A stretch of 64,000 nucleotides of DNA, taken from contig VIIQ02000047.1 of NCBI GenBank assembly GCA_007449985.2, positions 62,001-126,000 on the forward strand. The letters run 5' to 3'. Positions 1 to 9,334 of this stretch are shown in pieces (position 1 is the first letter of the stretch; every line of letters begins with the position of its first letter). The notes beneath the pieces were generated by a model, which searched no databases, was not told where the DNA came from, and saw nothing but the letters and a program-made list of their open reading frames with translations. The position numbers were made by a program, and so were the translations under genes. The stretch comes from Desmodesmus armatus. Its lineage: Eukaryota > Chlorophyta > Chlorophyceae > Sphaeropleales > Scenedesmaceae.

Positions 1-239
1 CGAGAGTCTGATGTTGTGTTTGCGAAGTGTTGCAGTTGCAGCCATCACATGCGCTCTGTCAAGCTGTTTGGGGAGTCCTAGCTACCTGCCAGGCTGGCAC
101 ACTGAACCAGGTTGGCCACAGGCCACAGGTCAACTCGGCCCCAAGTTTCTACAACTGCTGCATGTCTGAGCGACTGGAAAATGCAACATAAATTCGTTTG
201 CTTGAAACATTACGCTGCAGGCTGGCGCGGAATACGTAC

Positions 240-472
240 CAGCGCGTCTGCACAGTGCTGTTCGCACAGCACCATCTGCTGCATGCGCCATGTGCGCTGT
301 CCCTCTGGCTTGGCCTTGATTCTGGTGAGAAAGTCATTGTCCTTTGACATGTTGCACACCCTGCCAGACCCTAGGTACATCATACTGACTACGAGCCACA
401 AGGCAGCAGTGAGTGTGACAGGGAACAGTAGTACTGCCGTCAGGGACAGGGAAGCGTATTGGAGAGATGGAC
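240..472 (-). CDS. candidate internal exon of an unrecognised membrane protein
   Basis: A 233-nt open stretch on the minus strand lies between a CAG acceptor (just above 472) and a GTACGT donor (just below 240). It starts in phase 1 and ends in phase 0. It encodes about 77 residues. A hydrophobic helix (roughly residues 9-35, ending ALWLVVSMMYLG) is followed by a hydrophilic part containing SKDNDFLTRIKAKPEGQR and two Cys (CEQHC). I do not recognise the family. The exon may belong with the candidate exons at 1096-1815, which also encode hydrophobic segments on the same strand, but no phase-consistent joining exon was found. It could be a chance open frame; the splice motifs and the helix-plus-charged-flank pattern are the only support. 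Confidence 0.33.
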
Positions 473-1095
473 CTGCCCCAAAACGCGTAAATTTCTGTGT
501 GTTATTGCGTTGGTATCCGCTGATCCTGAACAAGTGCAAGGGCACCTCGCGGAGGGCTTCTGTTACTGTGGGTGCGTGTGCTCTGACCGAGTCGTGCCTG
601 ATGGCGAGTTGCTAACTTGGAGTTGGTACTTGTAGCTCACAATGTGCAGGCTCGGACTCCGAGATCGTCTAGGGCTAGGTTTTAGTACTGCCGAGGGAGG
701 TGTTCATCAGGATGCCTGGCATTGTTTGCACTAAAACATCACTTGCCATTGTTTGTACATTCTGCATTCCATTTCATCGTCATATTGGAGAAGCCCTGCA
801 GCTGGTGCTCAGCTGCACACCTCTGCGCTGAAGACTACAAGACTACTTGTAGTCTGCAGTGCACTTCAGCTTGAAGAATGCACGACCTGTCTGCATACAG
901 CCTTTGAGGCGCTCTCACTGGGTTCTTGCAAGCTTCTTGCACGAGCCGATTTGCGAGCAAAATATGTTGAATCAATGACGTTACACACCCATGCCCAGCA
1001 CCCAATGCCAATCAATGTAGGCACTCAACCTCTCTACTACTTTCCTTGACTGGTGCTGTTCTGTGCTCACCGCCATTTGATAAAGCATGGCACAT
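473..1095. other. no supportable gene
   Basis: No frame here reads as a convincing exon, and no RNA gene or repeat array was seen. It may be intron of a minus-strand gene whose candidate exons lie on both sides. Confidence 0.4.
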
Positions 1096-1815
1096 TCAAA
1101 ATCCTAGGCACAGGACCCCTGTTGCCTCTGCCACTCCTGCAGCCCTTTTGCTCAGCTGCAGCCGGACGACTGTGCCACAGCTGCAGAGGGGGTGGTTGTG
1201 CTGAAGGCCTGTCCCCTTCAGCTGAGGCTGCCGGTTGCTGCTGCGCTGCATCGCAGGGTCGCGTTGCACCAAGCCTGCCACCTTGTCAAGCACCAGAGGC
1301 AAGGGAGAAAACAGCAGCGCAGGCACCAGGCTCAGGTCAGCAACAGCTTGCAGTATGTACGGGGCTAGTAGCGCAACCAGGAGCACGTTGGCTGCAACAT
1401 AGCAGCGGCAGCCTGGTAAGCGGGTTTACCAAACACACACGACAATCCTGTACACACAAAGATCCCATGCACAATAGACATGCCTCTCTCACAGTGTTTG
1501 CACACGCAGTGTAATACAAAATGATTACCTGCACCTGCAGAGGAGCTGTGCACACCTGACAGCAGGGGGATGGGCCGCAGACACTACACCCATCATGTTG
1601 CTGCCACCCGGCGCTGCTCCCGCAAGTTGGTCTGCTGTGTCACCCAGTGCTGCCGTGCTGATGTCAGCACAGGCTTCTAGCAGCAACTTGTCCCACTGGG
1701 GGGCCAACACCCAGCATGCGTGCGTCCTGCTGGTCCTCAACAATGGTGCCACTGTGGGCTTGCTGGTGCTGGCGACGGTGCTGTCACTGACAAAGGCTTT
1801 GTGCCCTGCCAGTTG
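1096..1815 (-). CDS. candidate terminal exons of an unrecognised membrane protein
   Basis: Two open stretches on the minus strand read like protein. The upstream one (about 1815 down to 1535) follows a CAG acceptor and encodes a soluble-looking segment including THACWVLAPQWDKLLLEACA. The downstream one (about 1409 down to the stop at 1096) encodes a strongly hydrophobic segment containing NVLLVALLAPYILQAVADLS and then ALLFSPLPLVLDK. The phases of the obvious donor (AG|GTGTGC or AG|GTGCAG near 1540) and acceptor (near 1410) do not match cleanly, so the model is incomplete. No family recognised. The region sits directly downstream of the first OPR gene on the same strand, so it could also be an exon of that transcript after splicing at a possible AG|GTACGG donor near 2140; the RAP domain being normally C-terminal argues against that. 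Confidence 0.28.
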
Positions 1816-2129
1816 GTCAGGCTGAGGGGGGTGTGCCTGCAGCTACAGGGGCAGCGGCAACAGGCAGGGAAGCGGCAGCAGGACTGGCTGCAATAACGCT
1901 GGGTGGCCCCACTTGGGCCAGGCAGGCGACTTCGTTGTTGGCAACCGCATCAACAATGCAACCACCCATGATGGCATGTGGCAATGCCAAATGCTCTCAA
2001 GCAGGATGCATCGTGTGGACGCCCTGTTGCGGTAACAGTGACAGTAAATCTGCGCTGTCCCAGCCTGCATAGCCCAGAAAGCAGCACCCATGCATACACC
2101 GTGCCCAGCCGACAGGCCCCCTTGCAGCC
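1816..2129. other. 3' flank of OPR gene 1, nothing further seen
   Basis: Between the first OPR stop codon and the next candidate exon on the same strand. It contains short Ala-rich open frames in more than one phase but no motif and no TGTAA signal on the minus strand. Confidence 0.4.
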
Positions 2130-4451
2130 TCACTCTTCGCCCGTACCTGTCAACTTGTCCTGCAGGTACTGCTGCTGCTGCTGAGCTCTCTTTTGCTGCC
2201 GCCACTCCCACCCAGGTATGCTGACCACTGTGTAGCCCCGAGCTGCCAGCGCCCTGTGCCTGTACTGAGTGGAACCGTTGACCCTGTTGCCAGGACTAAT
2301 GAAGTGGCCTGGCCCATCAACCTCCACAGCCAGCCTGACACCTGCTGCCGTCACTGCTGCTATGTCGATGCTGAAGTTGCGGTCGGCTGTGAGCTCCTCC
2401 TGCTGGGGAGGGACCTGCCAGCCTGGCAGCTGCTGGAGGGTCTTGAACACCTGCTGCTGCATTGACGAGGGTGTCGCTGCAGCACGGTGTGCCACCTGAT
2501 CCTGCCAAGCCCAGCGGCACTCGTCCAGCTGCTGCTGGGACAGCACCTGCAGCAGCCCTGGACCCTTGCCACCCTCTGCTGGTGCAAGGCTGTGGTCTCG
2601 CAACCACAGGTGTACTTGGTACAGCTGCCGCAGCTCTTCAGGTGCTGCTGAGTCCCACACAAGGCTGCTTGCCTGTGCCAGCTGCAGCACTGCAGGCACG
2701 CACCGACGCAAGTCAAGCACGGCCACTGCCCAGCACAGGTTGCACAGAGCCTGAAAGACCAAGCTGCTGCGGCCCTGCTGCAGCAGCATCACAGCTTGCT
2801 GCAGCAGACCCCCCAGCAGCAGCTCGCTGTTGTGCCCCAGCATCCCACACGCCCAGGCTGTGTTGGCCAAGTCCTGTGGGTTTGCATGTGCAAGGAACGG
2901 CTGCAGGTGCTGCTGCTGCTCCAAAGCCTTCAGGAGCTGCACAGGAGCATACCTGAAGCGGCCACATGCCAGAAGTATGTTGGAGATCTCCTGGGGTGCA
3001 GCCCTGTGCAGCTGCTTGACGAAAGCTACCAGCAACTGCTCCAGCTGCTCAGCCTGCACTTCCTGACTCAAATCAGACACTGCCCACAGGAAGTTGGCCA
3101 GCCCTTGTGTCGTTGCCCTGCTGCGCTGGCTGGTAATGGCTGCCACCAGCAGCTGCAGTTGGGCTTCAGGCAGCTGCTGGCTCATGTAGGCCATGCCGAC
3201 CAGCAGGCTGGAAACGTGCTGTGGCTTGGCCCTGCCCAGCATGCCTTCAGCAGTAAAGGCTACCAGCAGCTCCCCCAGCTGCTCCTGCTGTGGCACCTGG
3301 TACCCCAGCTTGCCCAGTGCCCACACGCTGATGCTGATTTCCTGAGGAACTGCTTTGTCTCTTTGACTGACAAGAGCTGCCTCTAGCTGCTGTAGCTGCT
3401 GCTGTGGCACCTGCTGCTCCTTTGTGGCCAGCGACCACAGCACGTTGGCCACCTCTTGGCTTTTTGCATCTGCCAGGGTCTCGGGCTGCATGAAGTCTGG
3501 CAGCAGCTGGCCAATAGGGGTCACATGCTTTGTGTAAGCACATGACCAGATGATGTTGGCCAGCTCTCGGGCCCCCAACTGCCGCTGCACAGGTGGCAGC
3601 AATTGGTCCAAGTGCTGCAGCAGCTCCCCAGCTGCTGCTGACTGCACTAAGGCAGGGTCCTGCTGGCAGAGCTTGCCAGCACGAGTGTAGGCAGCTGCAA
3701 CAGCTATGCCATTGACGTGCTCGGCATACTGTTGCAGCAGCTGCTGCAGCTCTTGCAGTGACTGTGCCTGGGCACACAGCTGCCCCAGCAGCACACGGGG
3801 CTGCATGCCGCTGGGTCGCCACCTGTCTGATGTGCTGCTGGACAACCCCCTGACCCCCAACTGCTGCGGCTGCAGGTCGCCAAGCGGCAGCAGCAGCTTG
3901 TAGAGCTGCAGCAATGGCACCACAGCGGCGGGCCCTGCTGCTGCTGCTGCTGTTGCTGCTGTAGCAGCTTGGAACCGCGTGCCTGCACTGCAGCAAGGCA
4001 TGAGTGTGCCGGCACGGGCATCTACTGCGCCTCTGTGTCGCTGTGGCGTGTGTTCCCAGGACACCATCGTGAGGGCGGGCTGGTGCCGGCGCTGGTGCCG
4101 CTGCAGCTGAAGGTGATTGTTTGTTGACACTGCATGGCCGGTCACTTGGTGACATTGAGAAGTTGTGCTGCTGACCTTGCTTTGCTCACTTCTACTACTC
4201 CCACTATTGCAGCAGGTGGTGCTGCTGACACTGCCACCACATGTGCGCACCACACCGTTGCAGCTGCCAAACGGACATGTGGTTGACGAACTGCACAAGG
4301 AGTTTGTGCTATTACTGCTGCATGCGAGCTGCAGCAGGAAAAGGACCTGGGACGAGCTGCTGCCCAAGACCAAGGCAGACAGGTGGCCTGCAGCGGGCAG
4401 CCCCAGCAGGCTGCGGCTGAAAGAAAGGCATAGAGACTGCACTGACGTCAT
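2130..4451 (-). CDS. OPR repeat protein with C-terminal RAP domain (copy 1)
   Basis: A single-exon gene of 773 residues. OPR proteins of green algae are organelle-targeted, sequence-specific RNA-binding proteins that stabilise, process or help translate individual chloroplast or mitochondrial transcripts. The first 60 or so residues (MTSVQSLCLSFSRSLLGLPA) are Ser/Leu/Arg-rich and low in acidic residues, as expected of a transit peptide. From roughly residue 300 to 610 there are about eight degenerate 38-residue repeats, each with the hallmark LANxxWxxA pattern (LANIIWSCAYTKH, VANVLWSLA, LANFLWAVSDLS, LANTAWACGMLGH). The last 75 residues form a RAP domain around VRLAVEVDGPGHF. The start is the ATG at 4451: the second copy has its own ATG at the matching place (MTLLQSL), and the slightly longer frame here begins with GTG. 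The RNA target is unknown. A possible AG|GTACGG splice donor lies five codons before the stop. Confidence 0.9.
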   Translation of the reverse strand: MTSVQSLCLSFSRSLLGLPAAGHLSALVLGSSSSQVLFLLQLACSSNSTNSLCSSSTTCPFGSCNGVVRTCGGSVSSTTCCNSGSSRSEQSKVSSTTSQCHQVTGHAVSTNNHLQLQRHQRRHQPALTMVSWEHTPQRHRGAVDARAGTLMPCCSAGTRFQAATAATAAAAAGPAAVVPLLQLYKLLLPLGDLQPQQLGVRGLSSSTSDRWRPSGMQPRVLLGQLCAQAQSLQELQQLLQQYAEHVNGIAVAAAYTRAGKLCQQDPALVQSAAAGELLQHLDQLLPPVQRQLGARELANIIWSCAYTKHVTPIGQLLPDFMQPETLADAKSQEVANVLWSLATKEQQVPQQQLQQLEAALVSQRDKAVPQEISISVWALGKLGYQVPQQEQLGELLVAFTAEGMLGRAKPQHVSSLLVGMAYMSQQLPEAQLQLLVAAITSQRSRATTQGLANFLWAVSDLSQEVQAEQLEQLLVAFVKQLHRAAPQEISNILLACGRFRYAPVQLLKALEQQQHLQPFLAHANPQDLANTAWACGMLGHNSELLLGGLLQQAVMLLQQGRSSLVFQALCNLCWAVAVLDLRRCVPAVLQLAQASSLVWDSAAPEELRQLYQVHLWLRDHSLAPAEGGKGPGLLQVLSQQQLDECRWAWQDQVAHRAAATPSSMQQQVFKTLQQLPGWQVPPQQEELTADRNFSIDIAAVTAAGVRLAVEVDGPGHFISPGNRVNGSTQYRHRALAARGYTVVSIPGWEWRQQKRAQQQQQYLQDKLTGTGEE

Positions 4452-4742
4452 GCTGCTGCACACCAGAAGTCAGGATCAGCAGCAGAACTCAGGATCAGCA
4501 GATCAGATCGTCCAAGTGGCACGACGAGAGAGGGGGACTTGAAGCGTTCGAAACATTCCAAAATACCTTGACCATGGCCCTTGAGACTTAACAGCAGCTC
4601 GTCATTACTGACCATGTTCATGGCATGGATGGTCATTTGCAGGAATGTGGTAGATCCGTCACTGATAGCCAGGGACTGCTGCTGCCAAGCTGAAGATTCC
4701 ACAGAAAAGATTGGCCCCATTCAAGTCCACCATCTAAGTATT
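4452..4742. other. intergenic, OPR copy 1 upstream region
   Basis: 291 bases between the OPR start and the stop of the rsmH-like gene on the same strand. It must hold the OPR promoter and any 3' sequence of the rsmH gene. One 90-codon minus-strand frame is open through it but contains no recognisable domain. Confidence 0.5.
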
Positions 4743-5712
4743 TTACACGCTTGCTGCTGCAGCCCCACTCCTGCGTGCCCTCTTCTTCTCTGCTCGCTGC
4801 TGCCGAGTGCTACTGCTGCTGCTACTGTTGTCGCTGCTGCCGGCTTCCTGGGGCCCTCCTGCCTTCTGGAACACCCTCAGCTTGGCACTCCTGCTGCGCG
4901 GGTTGGCTGCCGTCTCTGCTGCTGTAGGTGTGAGTGCCTTGCGGGTGACAATGCTGCCGACAGCCGCTGCTGCCAGCTGGTCCAGCACACGCCAGCCCTC
5001 AGCACCATGCGTCTGGGTCTCCTGCAAACAACGGCAGCAGAACAACGCACACGGCTCTCAGGCTGGTATGCGTTGAACTCTACGACACTAAGGATAAAAG
5101 TGGCTGACATGTCATTGATGTTGCTGCTGGAGGCGTCTCTGCTGGCATCAAGTCGCCTCGTCAAGTGCTGAGGAGAAACACAGTGCCATCGCTCATCATA
5201 CAGACCCCCACAAGTACCACACTGCACAGTCCTTGCCTGTGCTTGCGATCAGCACCTGCACATGTTTGCCAAGTGGCATGCAGCTACTGCAGCACCAGTG
5301 CTGCCTTGCGGGCCCTTTGAGTGCCACGCTCCACCATCCACCCAAATATAGTAGGCTCCACGCTCACACAGCAAAGATTAACTGCACCGGGCAGGGTGGT
5401 GTGCACTTCCTCACTAGAAATCAACAGACATACCGAGCAGTGACAACCTCCAGTGAGTGGAAGGAGATGACAGCCAGACGACCACCGGGCCCCAGGCAGT
5501 CCAGTGCATCAGGCAGGGCAGCAGACAGCCGGCCCAGCTCATCATTCACAGCGATGCGCAGAGCCTGGAAGGTACGCGTGGCAGGGTGGATGCCACGGCA
5601 GCCACCCCGCCGCCCCTTGCTGCTGCTGCTGCCGCGTATCTGTGTTTGGCCGATGGCGCGCACCAGCTGCTGTGTGGTCCGTATGGGGGCCTCCTCACGC
5701 GCAGCAACGATC
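4743..5712 (-). CDS. rsmH: 16S rRNA m4C1402 methyltransferase RsmH/MraW-like, C-terminal half only
   Basis: Two exons carry the C-terminal signature of RsmH (MraW), the SAM-dependent enzyme that N4-methylates C1402 of bacterial-type small-subunit rRNA, here presumably in an organelle. Exon 5448-5712 begins after a TGCAG acceptor and encodes [17 protein letters not shown], a Gly/Ser/Arg-rich insert, then [20 protein letters not shown] and [13 protein letters not shown], ending at a GAG|GTTGTC donor. Exon 4743-5021 begins after TTTGCAG and encodes [20 protein letters not shown] followed by SAKLRV, then a basic tail. Both joins are phase 0. Missing: the N-terminal half with the SAM-binding Rossmann motifs, and the DRxVK segment that normally follows SFHSLE. 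The only upstream room on this strand is 5713-6478, where I find neither. The gene is therefore partial, degenerate or split. Confidence 0.72.
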
Positions 5713-6478
5713 CTGCAGCACAGGGGTGTGGATGAGGAGCATGGCACCGCCGCAGTGGGTACAAGTTGACGGTACGAACACACGCAATGAGACCAGTGCA
5801 TTGTGCAGCAGACAGGTGCGCAACACTACGTGCGACACCACACAAACTCCCACTTTCCATCCTCTCCGCACGTCCTCCCCTCCACGGACACCCCCAAAGA
5901 CACCAACAAGAATTGTCGGGTGTCAGCCCAGTACTGCTGACCTGAAATTGCAACAAAAGACGCATTTGCGTCAAATCTTGCGGACCGTCACTCAACTTAT
6001 TCATGATTCTCTCCCACCAGCAACAAGTGATCATCCCGCCACTTGTGTCATCCAGCGCACCTGTCGAAATTCAAGCCTGCACATCGGCCAAAAGGTCAGC
6101 ACATCATGCAAGCCAGGTGGCCGTAAACAGCAGTCCTGCTGCTCCTGTAGCCCTTCAACCCCTCTCTGCAGCAGCTGTGGGTCAGCTGATGGGGCTGCAT
6201 CAGCATCACCAGGGGTGGATGGTGGTCCAGCTGGCAGCTGGCCCCTACAGGACACCTGGCAGGCGCAGCAGCAGCAGCAGCAGACAGTGGCAGGCGCAGC
6301 AACAGCAGCAGACAGTACCACATACATGCAGAGGAGCAGGGAGTCAGAGAAGGCAGCAAAAAGCAGCAAAAAAACCCACCTCAACAATTCAACCTGCATC
6401 TCTAGCATTCATGACACGTATTGTTTGGCACACATCACATACACGGCCGGCAAATACTCCCACATGGTGGCGCACATG
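5713..6478. other. space upstream of rsmH fragment; small duplicate of the OPR copy 2 tail
   Basis: The missing N-terminal part of the rsmH-like gene would be expected here, but none of its motifs (GGHS, DLGxSS, RGFSF, PLDMRM) can be found on the minus strand. Around 6034-6072 a stretch of about 40 bases resembles the OPR copy 2 3' end at 6529-6565 (shared GCCACTTGTGT, then ATCC and GCGCACCT), which suggests local tandem duplication. Confidence 0.5.
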
Positions 6479-8896
6479 TCAAAGAGCATCTTCAAGTAAA
6501 GGTAACTGATGCGACTCGTAACTGATGCGGCCACTTGTGTGATCCTGCGCACCTTTCAAACTGTTCTGCAGGTACTGCTGCAGCTCAGCCCCCCTCAACC
6601 TGCCACACTCCCACCAAGGTATGCCGACCACTGTGTAGCCCCGAGCTGTCAGCGCCCTGTTCCTGTACTGAGTAGGGCCGTCAACCCTGTTACCAGGACT
6701 GATGAAGTGGCTGGGCCCATCAACCTCCACAGCCAGCCTGACACCTGCTGCTGTCACTGCTGCTATGTCGATGCTGAAGTTGCTGTCGGCTGTGAGCGCC
6801 TCCTGCTGGGGAAGGACCTGCCAGCCTGGCAGCTGTTGAAGGGCCGCAAACACCCGCTGCTGAAAGGGCGAGGGTGCCGCTGCAGCATTTGATGCCACAA
6901 CTTCCTGCCATGCCCGGCGACACTCGTCCAACTGTTGCTGGGACAGCACCTGCAGCAGCCCTGGACCCTTTGCACCCCCTGCTGCTGCAAGGCTGTGGTC
7001 CAGCAGCCATAGGTAAACTTGGTACAGCTGCTGCATGTTTTCAGGCCCTGCTGAACCCCACACATTGCTGCTTGCCTGTGCCAGCTGCAGCACTGCAAGC
7101 ACGTACTCACGCAAGTCAAGCACGGCCACTGCCCAGCACAGGTTGCTCAGATCCTGACAGACAAGCCTGCTGCTGTCCTGCTTCAGCAGCTTCACAGCTT
7201 GCTGCAACAGTCCCCCAAGCAGCAGCCTGCTGCTATGCCCCAGCATCCCACACGCCCAAGCTGTGTTGGCCAATCCCTGAGGTATTGCATGTGCAAGGAA
7301 CGGGTTCAGATGCTGCTGCTGCTCCAAAGCCTTCAGGAGCTGCACAGGACCATACCTGAAGCGGGCACATGCCAGAAGTATGTTGGAGACCTCCTGGGGT
7401 GCAGCCCTGTGCAGCTGCTTGACGAAAGCTACCAGCAACTGCTCCAGCTGCTGAGACTGCACCTGCTGACCCAACTGAGACACTGCCCACAGGAAGTTGG
7501 CCAGCCCTTGTGTCGTTGCCCTGCTGTGCTGGCTGGTAAAGGCTGCCTCCAGCAGCCGCAGCTGAGCACCAGGCAGCCGCTGGCCCATGTAGGCCATGCC
7601 GACCAGCAGGCTGGAAACGTGCTGTGGCTTGGCCCTGCCCAGCATGCCTTCAGCAGTGAACGCTGCCAGCAGCAAACCCAGCTGCTGCTGCTGCTGCTGA
7701 TGCTGCACCTGGTACCCCAGCTTGCCCAGTGCCCACACGCTGTTGCTGATTTCCTGAGGAACTGCTTTGTCTTTTTGACTGACAAGAGCTGCCTCCAGCT
7801 GCTGTAGCTGCTGCTGTGGCACCTGCTGCTGCATCGTGGCCAGCGACCAAAGCACGTTGGCCACCTCTTGGCTTTTTGCAGCTGCCAAGGTCTCGGGCTG
7901 CATGAAGTCTGGCAGTAGCTGGCCGACAGGGGCCATGTGCTGTGTGTAAGCACACGACCAAATGATGTTGGCCAGCTCCCGGGGCCTCAACTGCTGCCGC
8001 ACAGACGGCAGCAGCTGGTCCACGTGCTGCAGTAGCTGCTGTGCTGCTGCTGTGCCAGCTACTGCAGCATCTGCCTGGCACATCCCCCCCAGGCGGTGGT
8101 AGGAGGTTGCAACATGAATGGCGTCCAGCACCCCTCCCTGCTGCTCTAGGCTGTGTTGGTGCAGCAGCTGCAGCAGCTGCCAAGGTGTTTCACAATGCTT
8201 CAGTGAAGCTGTGAGGTGCCTGGCGGAAGCTGACGCGTCTTTGCTGCTTGACTGCGGGCGCCATTGCTGCTGGCGAGGTTTGCCTGGCTGCACCCCAGCT
8301 GCAGCAACACCCAGGCTCCCCCTGCCCTTGCCCCTGCCCTTGCCCCTGCCACCGCTGCTGCTGACTGCTGGCCTTTTGGGCTGAGCTGCTGCTGCTGCTG
8401 CTGCTGCTGCTTCCTGTTTGCTGCTGTCAGCAGCGGCAGGTGGAGGGTCGCGGCTGCTGTGCATGCCCCTGGCCTGCTTTGCTGCTGCAGGCGACGCATG
8501 GCTGACTGCTGCGACAGGAAACAGCATGAAGGCCGGCCTCCCGCTGCTTTTGATGAACATTGATGGTAGAGTATCATTTGCTGCTGCGTCTGCTGGGCTT
8601 GCTGTGGAGATTGCAGAGCTGGTGTTCGGGGCTGCCTCCTGCTGTGCTGTTGCTGCTGATGCTGGGACATCACGGCCGCTGCCTGCCGATGCGCATGCTG
8701 CAGGTTCTGAGGGGCTGCAGCTAGAATCAAGGTGCAGGCTGCTACAGCGTTGCTGAAGCAGCAGCAGGCCGGCATTGCTGCTGCTCAGTGAGAGCTGCAG
8801 CAGCGAGGGTTTGGCTGCAGTGATCCCAACAAACTGGGCAGACAGGTGGCCTGGCAACACCAACAGGCTGCGACTGAGTGACTGGAGCAACGTCAT
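6479..8896 (-). CDS. OPR repeat protein with C-terminal RAP domain (copy 2)
   Basis: A single-exon gene of 805 residues, a recent tandem duplicate of the gene at 2130-4451. The order is the same: Ser/Leu-rich putative transit peptide (MTLLQSLSRSLLVLPG), a variable Ala/Ser/Gln-rich linker, about eight OPR repeats (LANIIWSCAYTQHM, VANVLWSLATMQQ, VSSLLVGMAYMGQ, LANTAWACGMLGH) and a RAP domain (VRLAVEVDGPSHF). Long blocks are nearly identical at the DNA level, especially over repeats and RAP. Differences cluster in the linker, which here carries an Arg/Gly-rich run (GRGKGRGKGRGSLG), in a longer Gln tract in repeat 3, and at the tail, where this copy reads on about 24 residues past the position of the other copy's stop. 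The ATG at 8896 matches the conserved start of copy 1. Expected role: organelle RNA binding; target unknown. Confidence 0.9.
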   Translation of the reverse strand: MTLLQSLSRSLLVLPGHLSAQFVGITAAKPSLLQLSLSSSNAGLLLLQQRCSSLHLDSSCSPSEPAACASAGSGRDVPASAATAQQEAAPNTSSAISTASPADAAANDTLPSMFIKSSGRPAFMLFPVAAVSHASPAAAKQARGMHSSRDPPPAAADSSKQEAAAAAAAAAQPKRPAVSSSGGRGKGRGKGRGSLGVAAAGVQPGKPRQQQWRPQSSSKDASASARHLTASLKHCETPWQLLQLLHQHSLEQQGGVLDAIHVATSYHRLGGMCQADAAVAGTAAAQQLLQHVDQLLPSVRQQLRPRELANIIWSCAYTQHMAPVGQLLPDFMQPETLAAAKSQEVANVLWSLATMQQQVPQQQLQQLEAALVSQKDKAVPQEISNSVWALGKLGYQVQHQQQQQQLGLLLAAFTAEGMLGRAKPQHVSSLLVGMAYMGQRLPGAQLRLLEAAFTSQHSRATTQGLANFLWAVSQLGQQVQSQQLEQLLVAFVKQLHRAAPQEVSNILLACARFRYGPVQLLKALEQQQHLNPFLAHAIPQGLANTAWACGMLGHSSRLLLGGLLQQAVKLLKQDSSRLVCQDLSNLCWAVAVLDLREYVLAVLQLAQASSNVWGSAGPENMQQLYQVYLWLLDHSLAAAGGAKGPGLLQVLSQQQLDECRRAWQEVVASNAAAAPSPFQQRVFAALQQLPGWQVLPQQEALTADSNFSIDIAAVTAAGVRLAVEVDGPSHFISPGNRVDGPTQYRNRALTARGYTVVGIPWWECGRLRGAELQQYLQNSLKGAQDHTSGRISYESHQLPLLEDAL

Positions 8897-9334
8897 GCAG
8901 CTATTTTGACTACAGCCTGGCACGAAGCAGCCTTCTTTGGCGAGACCAGAACTCAGATCCAGAACTCAGATTTGTCGAGACTTGGCATTTCGGCAACAGA
9001 AAGAACGAGACGAACAGAGTACAAACAACCATAAACTGACTCTGACGAGAATGCACATCGTTCATGAATGCACATGGCATGTACAGTACAGTGGGTCATG
9101 GCCATGGAATTACTGTCCCTCGAAGGCCAAGGACTTGATTTTGTATGACTTGATCTGGGACTGCATCTCATGACTGGCCCCTCTGCCAGCATGCATTTAT
9201 TTTGCTGGGTTTGCTCTTTTTTTGCCACAATCAGCAGCATGCCCAAGAGAGCACAGGCTCGGCAGTCCAGCCCTCGCAAGGTTTCACAACCTTCGACAGG
9301 CCCTCCCTACACGGAGGCACAACCTTCCAATAAG
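8897..9334. other. intergenic, OPR copy 2 upstream region
   Basis: Holds the OPR copy 2 promoter and the 3' end of the WD40/coiled-coil gene, both on the minus strand. It is less GC-rich than the flanking exons. No TATA-like motif or TGTAA signal is obvious. Confidence 0.5.

Noticed and set aside
3247..4155. 302-codon alternative frame within OPR copy 1
   Set aside because: Shadow of the OPR gene on the same strand, made of Ala/Ser/Cys low complexity, with no motif.
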